Source of the DNA: DATGZX01 sp035296965
GTDB taxonomy: Bacteria > Planctomycetota > Planctomycetia > Gemmatales > Gemmataceae
Direction: 5' to 3'
Assembly: GCA_035296965.1 (NCBI GenBank)
Contig: DATGZX010000392.1
Location: 1-16,930 of the forward strand
DNA: 16,930 bases
The notes under the pieces were generated by a model. It was not told the origin of the DNA, ran no database searches, and saw nothing but the letters and a program-made list of their open reading frames with translations. Made by a program: the position numbers and the translations under genes. This document shows positions 1 through 5,971 of this stretch, one piece after another; positions within the stretch are counted from its first letter, which is position 1, and each line of letters starts with the position of its first letter.

Positions 1-1
1 A

Positions 2-175
2 CCTACTGCCGTATCGGACGGCACGGGAACCAGCTTGCCAACATCAGGCACTCCAGCGCCGCAAGATCATGAGGAAGGCGCGATCAAAGAAGAAACGGCC
101 CATACTCTTGGCCGACTTGGAGCGGCGTTATCGGGAAACGCTGTAATTATAGCCCTATGGCGGACTGTTGAATAA
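2..175 (+). CDS. 3' end of an unidentified gene (partial, uncertain frame)
   Basis: Two plus-strand frames are open from the window edge. One runs to a TAA at 173-175 and ends in ..VIIALWRTVE, just before the hairpin at 177-210. The other runs to a TAA at 144-146 and ends in ..LLADLERRYRETL, with an internal ATG at 69. The second frame has the higher third-position GC (about two thirds against under half), which is what this GC-rich genome would favour; the first has the better placed stop. I recognise neither product. The region could also be non-coding. Confidence 0.22.
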   Translation, partial: PTAVSDGTGTSLPTSGTPAPQDHEEGAIKEETAHTLGRLGAALSGNAVIIALWRTVE

Positions 176-210
176 AAATGCCACGCGGGTTCGTGCCCCC
201 ACGTGGCATT
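171..210 (-). terminator. Rho-independent terminator of the 336-851 gene
   Basis: Positions 177-185 (AATGCCACG) and 202-210 (CGTGGCATT) form a perfect 9-bp stem around a 16-base interior that can add a GGG/CCC pairing. Read on the minus strand, the stem is followed at once by a T-rich run (ATTTTTATT, about 180-171). That is the layout of an intrinsic terminator for the minus-strand gene ending at 336, about 125 bases upstream. On the plus strand the following bases are less T-rich, so termination that way would be weaker. Confidence 0.6.
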
Positions 211-335
211 CTATTGGCAGACGTCACCGGCGGTGATCGGCTGATCAGGCCGCTGGTGTCGCCCATCAGAATATGAGCCCATCTTGCGGATGCGTTGGTG
301 CTTTCGATCCTCATGCCGACGCAGTGATCCCTGTG

Positions 336-851
336 TCAACGTGGCCGAACCGGCTCGCCTAATGGCTCCAGTTTAGAAGAAATGGGTCTATTGTTATTCA
401 GGGCGAATTTGCGCACAGCGACTCCTTTCGCAACAGAGCGGAACTCAGTCGACAACCGTGATCGCTTGCCAGCATCCAAGTACGGCGTACCGTTCGAGAC
501 CTCGGTTGATGTGACGTGTGTCGGACGAATGCAAGCATGACGAGCTGGAACACCGCTTCGATGCAGGAGGGTGGCCAGCACCTTAAAGCCGACGACGAAT
601 GGGGTCAACGTCACGAGGAGGAGAACTATTGCCAGGAACAGCACCGGCCACAGGGGGACCACGAGCAGCACGGCCAGCATCCCCACGGCAAGCCACGGCA
701 ACATGGTCCCTAGGCCGGGTTCTGCCAAGCGCGTCTCCAGGAGTTTTGTGGCCGGTTGCGCCTGCGCGGGAGCGGCGATCTGCTTGCGCATAGGCGGCAA
801 CCAACCAGGCTTGACGGTTTGCTTGAAGGGAGGAGTCATCAGGGTAGTCAT
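336..851 (-). CDS. small two-helix membrane protein, function unknown
   Basis: A 171-residue protein that I do not recognise. Residues 1-48 are a soluble Pro/Ala/Gln-rich lead. Residues 50-97 are almost continuously hydrophobic (LPWLAVGMLAVLLVVPLWPV then LFLAIVLLLVTLTPFVVGFK), long enough for two transmembrane helices with a Pro-containing turn. Residues 100-171 are polar, basic and low in predicted structure. The start is well supported: AAAGGAGA (858-865) lies 7 bases before the ATG at 851-849. A terminator hairpin lies downstream at 171-210, so this is probably a single-gene transcript. The AT-rich block at 958-1130 lies upstream and may hold its promoter. The tail after residue 100 reads unlike the rest, so the original gene may have been shorter or its 3' end replaced. 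It is clearly an integral membrane protein if expressed; no function is inferred. Confidence 0.55.
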   Translation of the reverse strand: MTTLMTPPFKQTVKPGWLPPMRKQIAAPAQAQPATKLLETRLAEPGLGTMLPWLAVGMLAVLLVVPLWPVLFLAIVLLLVTLTPFVVGFKVLATLLHRSGVPARHACIRPTHVTSTEVSNGTPYLDAGKRSRLSTEFRSVAKGVAVRKFALNNNRPISSKLEPLGEPVRPR

Positions 852-957
852 GATGTTTCTCCTTTGGCCTGGCCTCGGTCGGTGCCACTTGTGGCACTTG
901 AGCCAGTAAATCCTTTGGCTCAGAGATACCAGGGCGGCACGCCAGGGAAGTAAAGTT

Positions 958-1130
958 CACATCGGACGATCCCGTCTCAAATTCAAACCTCAAAGCATAT
1001 ATTCTCATTACAGCATTTTAAACTTTCTGAATATTAGAAAAATCAGCATTTTACATGCCAGAATCCATATCTAATGATACGAATTTACATAAGTAACCAC
1101 TGGAAAGCAGGTTGAGGAAATAAATCCAGC
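958..1130. other. AT-rich intergenic block (gap 852-1231)
   Basis: The 380-base gap between the membrane protein gene and the helix-turn-helix remnant has no credible gene. Its centre, roughly 958-1130, is much richer in A+T than the GC-rich surroundings, with runs such as AATATTAGAAAAAT. It carries the repeat/palindrome cluster at 1011-1053. AT-rich upstream DNA is what a promoter and regulatory region for the minus-strand gene at 851 would look like, but imported DNA would look the same. I see nothing identifiable in 1131-1231. Confidence 0.5.
1011..1053. promoter_or_regulatory. operator-like cluster: direct repeat around a palindrome
   Basis: CAGCATTTTA occurs exactly twice, at 1011-1020 and 1044-1053, a 33-base period close to three helical turns. 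Between the copies sits an inverted repeat, TTTCT (1024-1028) with AGAAA (1036-1040), around an AATATT core. Two same-face repeats flanking a dyad are typical of repressor or activator sites. The cluster lies 160-200 bases upstream of the start at 851 on the minus strand. The pattern is seen directly; the regulatory role is inferred. Confidence 0.35.
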
Positions 1131-1231
1131 GCAAGCATCTGTGGAGAAATGGCCCCGGATGTAATCCAACCGCTCACCTTCCTGGGCCGAATGAGCATAG
1201 TTGGCAAATTGTACATCCTGAATTCCCCGGG

Positions 1232-1498
1232 TTATGGTTCACACGCTGAGCACGGGTGAAGGTCCTGGTTGACCCCTGGGCGCTCTGGGTGCCGAAAGAT
1301 AGTTTCTGCCAGGCGCTGCTTCCGCCAGTCGAGGATCGTAGCTATCGGCTGAAGGTGGTGCAGATAGATCGGATCACGGCCCTGTTGCACTCGCGGCAGG
1401 AACAAGATCTGCTCCTGGATATGGGGCGCCAACTGCCTCAGGTTCATGATCTGCGCCATGCGAGCGGCCTCGCACACCCTCTCGTCTCGATCGGCTAT
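1232..1498 (-). pseudogene. remnant of a helix-turn-helix gene of the kind found beside site-specific recombinases
   Basis: The minus frame, open from a TAG at 1501-1499 to the stop at 1232, reads ..ARMAQIMNLRQLAPHIQEQ, then ILFLPRVQQGRDPIYL and LQPIATILDWRKQR. From memory this matches the conserved C-terminal half of small DNA-binding proteins (xTQIMNLLxLAPxIQExILFLP..GRDPI) commonly found next to serine recombinases and integrases. The normal N-terminal half, with the first helices of the DNA-binding fold, is absent. The frame opens with no good ribosome site; only a GTG at 1477-1475 is available. I read it as a 5'-truncated fossil of a mobile-element accessory gene. No recombinase remains in the window. 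The assignment rests on motif recall and needs a profile search. Confidence 0.5.
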
Positions 1499-1910
1499 CT
1501 AAAAGTTCTCTGTCTTGATCCGAGGTGAAGGCACCGCCACTAATACTGGACAGTGGACTGATATGCGCTCGAGCCAAAAATCTCAGTGCTTGGTGGCGAC
1601 GTTGGAACGCCGATGGGTCGGCCCGCGGCTTCTTGAAGGCCCACGGTCGCTTCCGTCTTGAGGCCGGGTTGCCCGTCTGCAACACCCGCGCGTATGATTG
1701 CGGTGCATTGACCTCGTCCCTATCATCTAGCTTCCCCGGCCGCAACGCCACGGCGCAACGGCGTCCTCTGGGCGGAGGCAGACCGTCCGTTCAATCGACA
1801 ACTCTGTCTGGCTGGTTCTGTCGCGGTCCCATCATCTCCGCTGAACTTTCCGGGTCCGCTGCGGCAAAAGAAGTAACCCGTTGGGTTTGCGCTGGGTTAG
1901 AATCGCCCGC
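1499..1910. other. 412-base stretch with no recognisable gene
   Basis: Open frames exist on both strands, but none reads like a protein: composition is low in hydrophobic residues, there are no motifs, and they overlap one another on opposite strands. The stretch lies between two gene remnants and is probably decayed or rearranged coding DNA. The last ~40 bases should hold the upstream region of the ECF sigma fragment that starts at 1911; a TAGAAT at 1898-1903 resembles a -10 box but has no convincing -35 partner. Confidence 0.4.
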
Positions 1911-1988
1911 ATGTCCCACGTCACGCTTCTCCTTGACGCAGCCGCTGCCGGCGACCGCAAGGCCGCCGCGGACCTTCTACCGCTCGTG
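1911..1988 (+). pseudogene. N-terminal 26 codons of an ECF-type sigma factor
   Basis: The ATG at 1911 opens MSHVTLLLDAAAAGDRKAA followed by ADLLPLV. This is the typical opening of the ECF sigma-70 subfamily abundant in planctomycetes (MSxVTxLLxAxxxGDxxAAxxLLPLVYDELRxLA). The family would continue YDELRKLA, but after V26 the reading turns to LKTRDCTAPP and never resembles a sigma factor again. Regions 2 and 4, which bind the -10 and -35 elements, are therefore absent and the fragment cannot work. It abuts the oppositely oriented DUF1028 fragment at 1988-1991. The family call is strong for so short a piece because the motif is highly stereotyped. Confidence 0.62.
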
Positions 1989-2203
1989 TTGAAGACGCGC
2001 GATTGCACGGCGCCGCCGACTTCGCCGGTCTCTGGATCGTGGCCCAGAATCGAGAACGTGGCGACGGGGTCCCAGGGCGGTTCACCTTCCCTTGCGGGAT
2101 GTGCGGACAGGGCAGCAAGCAGGCCCAGCAAACCGGTAAGACTCGCCAAGTTGAGCAGGAACGGCAATAGTCGGTGTGTCGGCGTTCGTCGAACTGGTTG
2201 CAT
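1988..2203 (-). pseudogene. N-terminal ~72 codons of a secreted DUF1028 protein
   Basis: The minus frame from the ATG at 2203-2201 begins MQPVRRTPTHRLLPFLLNLA and continues hydrophobic to about residue 32 (SLTGLLGLLAALSA), a good signal peptide. Residues 44-72 read WDPVATFSILGHDPETG then EVGGAVQSRVFN. This is the opening of DUF1028 (PF06267), whose members begin ATFSIxxxDPxTGExGxAVQSxxF and have an Ntn-hydrolase-like fold. The family should continue with GAxVPWAxAGVGAVATQ; here the frame passes into SGRRSAAALR, which is the sigma-factor fragment read backwards. About two thirds of the protein is missing. No convincing ribosome site precedes the start. Residues F71-N72 lie at 1993-1988, placing the break within a few bases of the end of the sigma homology. 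Confidence 0.6.
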
Positions 2204-2237
2204 ACTGATCCATTGGCAACGACACCGGAGGCCGATC

Positions 2238-2357
2238 GTGCGTCCACACACCGCTTCGCTGTTCGACTTCGATCTCTACGAGCCGCTGCCCATCCAAATC
2301 GAGGTATCCGACACACTGCTTACCTCCGACGCCGGACTGTTGCCGCTGCGGCAATTC
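2238..2357 (+). mobile_element. 5' fragment of an IS1380-type transposase gene
   Basis: From the GTG at 2238 the frame reads MRPHTASLFDFDLYEPLPIQ then IEVSDTLLTSDAGLLPLRQF (40 residues). The SxxLTSDAGLLPxRQFD motif marks the N-terminus of IS1380-family DDE transposases as I recall them from planctomycetes. The family continues D(x)RIGLTxxFA, but after F40 the frame gives SAKATSDEND and leaves the family, so the catalytic DDE domain is gone. The left terminal inverted repeat would lie between the DUF1028 start (2203) and 2238; I cannot delimit it by eye. This is direct evidence that transposition and deletion have acted at this locus. Confidence 0.55.
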
Positions 2358-2391
2358 TCGGCGAAGGCCACGTCAGATGAAAATGATAAAT

Positions 2392-2397
2392 TGACAG
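2392..2397 (+). promoter_or_regulatory. possible -35 element upstream of the oxidoreductase gene
   Basis: A perfect TTGACA stands at 2392-2397, 67 bases before the ATG at 2464, in an otherwise gene-free leader. The sequence 17-18 bases further on (CTTTTC/TTTTCA) is a poor -10 box, so only the -35 half is convincing. It lies past the break of the transposase fragment, which suggests the oxidoreductase gene kept its own leader. Confidence 0.2.
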
Positions 2398-2463
2398 GAC
2401 CACAGGACGGCAGGCTTTTCATGGTGATCTCAGGAACCCGCCATCTTTTCAGGGAGATGCTTC

Positions 2464-3765
2464 ATGAACACATTTGCTGAAACCACACGTCGTGATTTTA
2501 TTCTCGGGAGTGTCGCGGCAGCGTCTGTGGCCTCGTTCATTCCGGCGCATGTGCTGGGTCGAGGGGGAAAGCTGCCGCCGAGTGAGAAGATCACGCTCGG
2601 AGTCATCGGGATTGGTCCACGCTGTACTTACGACCTGAAGGCGATGCTGCCTTTCCCGGATGTCCGGTGCTTGGCGATTGCCGACGTCCAGGCCAAGCGG
2701 CGACAGGCCGGCAAGACGCTGGTGGATCAGCACTACGGGAATAAAGACTGTGCTATCTATCGAGACTTCTGTGCACTGCTCGACCGCAAGGATCTCGACG
2801 CCGTGCTGATCGCGACCGGCGACCGCTGGCATGCAGCCGCCTCCATCCTAGCCGCGAAAGCCGGCAAGGACGTCTATAGCGAGAAGCCTTGTGGCATCAC
2901 CATCGCCGCCTGCCAGGAGTTGGCCGACACCATGCATCGTGAGAAGCGGGTCTTCCAGGCCGGCACCCAGCGTCGCAGTGTCCCCAATTTTCAGAAGGCC
3001 GTGGAATGGGTCCATACCGGGAAGCTCGGCAGGCTTCACACCATGCACGCCTCAGTCTATCTTCCCGTGCTCGACAACTCTTGGCTGCCGGCCCAACCGA
3101 CTCCGGCGCGTGACGTGGTAGATTGGAACCTGTGGCTCGGCCCGGCGGCGTGGCGCCCCTTCAATCAGCAGTACTGCGATGGCAAGTGGCGCGGGCAGTG
3201 GGACTTTGATTCCGGGGCCCGGCTGCTCGATTGGGGGGCCCACACGGTTGATCTGTGCCAGTGGGCCAACAAGGCCGACGATACGATGCCCATCGAGTAC
3301 CAACCAACGGAGACGAACATCGTCTGCCACTATGCCAACGGCGTGAAGCTGATCATCGACTTCCTGAAGGCGCCGTTCGGAAATCGCTCTCCGCACTACC
3401 TGACGAGGCTGGGAACCTGTCCGGTGCGCTTCGTCGGCGATGAGGGCTCGGTCGAGACCGGCGACGAGGGCGAAATCGTCGCTCAGCCCGAAGCGCTCCA
3501 GAAGCAACTTCCGAAAGGGACCAAACGGGTCCTGGGACTGGACGTGACGGCTCATGCGCGCAATTTCTTCGATTGCATCCGGTCACGGCGCCTGACGGCC
3601 GCCAATCCCGACGTGATGCGGCGATCGCACATTGCCTGCCATGCCGCAGCCATCGCGTGGATCCTGGGGCGAAAACTGAAATTGGATCCCGTGAAAGAAG
3701 CGTTCATCGGCGACGAGGAAGCCAACCTGATGCGCTTTCGGCCAGCACGTCCCTGGTCGGCCTGA
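2464..3765 (+). CDS. Tat-exported Gfo/Idh/MocA family NAD(P)-dependent oxidoreductase
   Basis: A 433-residue protein of the usual length for exported planctomycete members of this family. Residues 1-32 are a twin-arginine signal (TRRDFILGSVAAASVASFIP, R9-R10), so it folds with its nicotinamide cofactor in the cytoplasm before export. A Rossmann domain (residues ~42-145) starts with the dinucleotide loop GVIGIGPRC (46-54), where the third glycine of GxGxxG is replaced by C. Next come the ADVQ turn (73-76) and the family hallmark YSEKP (138-142), whose Lys is the expected catalytic/cofactor residue. The C-terminal alpha/beta domain carries DWGAHTVDLCQW (256-267); H260 and D263 are likely active-site residues. 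Family members oxidise or reduce sugars, inositols and their derivatives; the substrate cannot be read here. The start is supported by GGGAG (2452-2456), 7 bases before the ATG. The next gene follows after 95 bases in the same direction, so co-transcription is likely. Confidence 0.9.
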   Translation: MNTFAETTRRDFILGSVAAASVASFIPAHVLGRGGKLPPSEKITLGVIGIGPRCTYDLKAMLPFPDVRCLAIADVQAKRRQAGKTLVDQHYGNKDCAIYRDFCALLDRKDLDAVLIATGDRWHAAASILAAKAGKDVYSEKPCGITIAACQELADTMHREKRVFQAGTQRRSVPNFQKAVEWVHTGKLGRLHTMHASVYLPVLDNSWLPAQPTPARDVVDWNLWLGPAAWRPFNQQYCDGKWRGQWDFDSGARLLDWGAHTVDLCQWANKADDTMPIEYQPTETNIVCHYANGVKLIIDFLKAPFGNRSPHYLTRLGTCPVRFVGDEGSVETGDEGEIVAQPEALQKQLPKGTKRVLGLDVTAHARNFFDCIRSRRLTAANPDVMRRSHIACHAAAIAWILGRKLKLDPVKEAFIGDEEANLMRFRPARPWSA

Positions 3766-3860
3766 GACGCTCGGCACTGAGATTCCTGTCCTGCCGCAGC
3801 TTCCTCCGGATCGTGGCCGTGGGGCCTGGCGGCCTCATCCAACAACACCGAGGAGCGACC

Positions 3861-5753
3861 ATGCGATCCCTGTCTTTCCTTCTCGCCACGGCGGCGCTGG
3901 CTGGGTCCGCATCTGCCGCGGAGCCGAATCAGCTCGATCATCGTCACACTTTTATCTACGTCAGCGTCGCCGCTGAGAAGCGTATTGCGATCTATCGGAT
4001 GGACCGCGTGACGGGCAAGCTCGCTCCTCGCGGCGACACCAAGCTCGACGGTGAGCCCGGAGCATTGACGGTCGATCCTCAGAGGCAGTTCCTCTTCGCA
4101 TCCCTTCGTTCGACGGGCCAGCTGACCTCCTTCCGAATCAACCGTGCGACCGGGATGCTAACGCACCGAAACACCGTGCCGGCCGGACCCGATCCAGCTT
4201 ATCTAAGCACGGACGCCACCGGGCGACACCTGTTCGCAGCCTACTACGTCGATGCGAAGGTGACGGTCCATGCGATTGCCAGGGACGGTGCGCTGGGAGA
4301 GAAGCCGCTGCAGAGCCTCCCAACCGCCGACAAGGCGCACGCCATCGTGCTCGACCGGTCCAACCGCTTTGTGTTCGTGCCCCACACAGGCCCCGACGTG
4401 ATTTTCCAGTTCGCCTTTGACCCCGGCAGGGGCGGGCTGACGGCCGGCTCACCGGCGCATCTCACGACGCCGAAAGGGACCGGCCCGCGGCATCTCCAGT
4501 TCCACCCGGCGCGGCCCATCGCCTACGTCGCCAACGAGCAGGGGAGCAGTGTGACCGTCTACGCCCTCGATACGAAGTCCGGCACGCTCCGGCCGCTGCA
4601 GACCGTCTCCACGCTGCCCGGTGAATTCCGTGGAATCAACGCCTGCGCCGAGATCAAGGTCCACCCCTCAGGGAAGTTCCTGTATGTCTCCAACCGCGGG
4701 CACGACAGCATCGCTGCCTTCGCGATCGATGATGGCAGGGTATCAGTGATCGGGCAGGAACCGACCGAGAAGACGCCGCGGTCGTTCGACCTCGATCCGA
4801 CCGGGAAGTACCTCTTCGCGGCGGGGGAGTCATCGGGAAAGCTGGTCGCCTACCGTGTCGATGGCCAGAGCGGTCGCTTGAAGAAGCAAGAGGTTTACGA
4901 GGTCGGAAAGTCACCCTGGTGGGTGCTGGCCGTGGGCCTGTCCTCCCCTCCGGACAGGTCTGGCGAGAAGCCTGAAGGAAGGGTGAGTGGCAAGCCGGTC
5001 AAGGAGCTGTTCTTGCCGGGGGAGTCGTTTCTCGTCGAGGGCCGGCCCGCCTTCGTCCTTCTCCCACCCGAGAAGAAGCGCGTGAAGCCACAACCGTGGG
5101 TCCTCTATGCTCCCACACTGCCGGGCTTGCCTGACCAGCATGAGAAGGCGATGCACGAGCGTTTCCTCGACGCCGGAGTCGCCGTCGCCGGGATCGACGT
5201 GGGCGAGGCGTACGGTGGCACGAAGGGGAAGGAGCTGTTCACCGCTTTCCACCAGGAGATGACGGCACGGCGCGGCTTTGCGCCACGGCCCTGCCTGCTG
5301 GGCCGCAGCCGCGGCGGCCTGTGGGTGACAGGCTGGGCCGCCGACAACCCGGACAAGGTCGCGGGCCTCGCCGGCATTTACCCGGTGTTCGACCTCCGCA
5401 GCTACCCCGGCCTGGCGAAGGCCGGCCCCGCGTACGGATTGTCCGCGAAGGAACTGGAGGCGCGACTGGGCGAGTTCAACCCGATCGAGCGGGTCGGTCT
5501 CCTGGCAAAGGCACGGGTGCCGGCTCTGCTGATCCACGGCGACGAGGACAAGGTCGTACCGCTGAAGGAGAACTCGGCAGAGTTCGCGGCCCGGTACAAT
5601 GCTGAGCGGGCGGAAGGGTTGGTGAAGCTGATCGTCGCGAAGCGTCAGGGACACAACTACTGGGAAGGATTCTTCCGCTGCCAGGAATTGATCGACTTCA
5701 CGATCGCCCAGGCCTGGGCCGGGAAGGAAGCCAAGGGGAAAGAGAAGGAGTGA
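3861..5753 (+). CDS. secreted fusion: lactonase-family beta-propeller plus alpha/beta hydrolase
   Basis: A 630-residue two-module protein. Residues 1-20 are a classic signal peptide (MRSLSFLLATAALAGSASAA). Residues ~28-357 form a lactonase-type seven-bladed propeller (PF10282, 6-phosphogluconolactonase-like), with repeating blade motifs such as YVSNRGHDSI (275-284), GTGPRHLQFHP (206-216) and VYEVGKSPWWVLAV (345-358), the usual C-terminal end of the family. A hydrophilic linker (359-375) leads to an alpha/beta hydrolase (376-618) with a full triad in view: the nucleophile elbow GRSRG (481-485, S483), HGDEDKVVP (559-567, D563) and QGHNYW (596-601, H598). Lactonases open sugar lactones; the hydrolase resembles secreted esterase/dienelactone-hydrolase-like enzymes, so a joint ester or lactone substrate is plausible but inferred. 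The start at 3861 is chosen over an upstream in-frame ATG at 3573 because AGGAG (3851-3855) precedes it, the signal peptide begins there, and the upstream codons overlap the oxidoreductase gene. Confidence 0.85.
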   Translation: MRSLSFLLATAALAGSASAAEPNQLDHRHTFIYVSVAAEKRIAIYRMDRVTGKLAPRGDTKLDGEPGALTVDPQRQFLFASLRSTGQLTSFRINRATGMLTHRNTVPAGPDPAYLSTDATGRHLFAAYYVDAKVTVHAIARDGALGEKPLQSLPTADKAHAIVLDRSNRFVFVPHTGPDVIFQFAFDPGRGGLTAGSPAHLTTPKGTGPRHLQFHPARPIAYVANEQGSSVTVYALDTKSGTLRPLQTVSTLPGEFRGINACAEIKVHPSGKFLYVSNRGHDSIAAFAIDDGRVSVIGQEPTEKTPRSFDLDPTGKYLFAAGESSGKLVAYRVDGQSGRLKKQEVYEVGKSPWWVLAVGLSSPPDRSGEKPEGRVSGKPVKELFLPGESFLVEGRPAFVLLPPEKKRVKPQPWVLYAPTLPGLPDQHEKAMHERFLDAGVAVAGIDVGEAYGGTKGKELFTAFHQEMTARRGFAPRPCLLGRSRGGLWVTGWAADNPDKVAGLAGIYPVFDLRSYPGLAKAGPAYGLSAKELEARLGEFNPIERVGLLAKARVPALLIHGDEDKVVPLKENSAEFAARYNAERAEGLVKLIVAKRQGHNYWEGFFRCQELIDFTIAQAWAGKEAKGKEKE

Positions 5754-5971
5754 AGCCCGCCATGGCGTTCGACTCCCGTCAAGGCGAGATGTTACATCGA
5801 CAGAGAAGCAACTGCGGGCGTTAGCCTCCGAACACTTCATCGGGATGACCGGGTGATTGACGAGAGACGGGGGCCCGCCGAAACTAACTTGAATCGATAA
5901 TCGCCCCGGTGGACGAAGTCCGCAGGGACAAATCGGATGCCGCACAGTCCCCCGCGACGAGGAGTTTTCCG

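Noticed and set aside
1011..1053. Possible CRISPR-like repeat pair
   Set aside because: Only two copies of 10 bases and no spacer series or cas genes; better read as regulator half-sites.
1525..1992. 155-codon plus-strand frame covering the gap before the sigma fragment
   Set aside because: Ser/Arg/Pro-rich with no structure. It overlaps other open frames and runs out of frame through the real sigma-factor start at 1911.
4911..5945. 344-codon open frame on the minus strand
   Set aside because: It lies opposite the alpha/beta hydrolase half of the fusion gene, whose catalytic motifs are all in the plus frame. The minus translation shows no family features.
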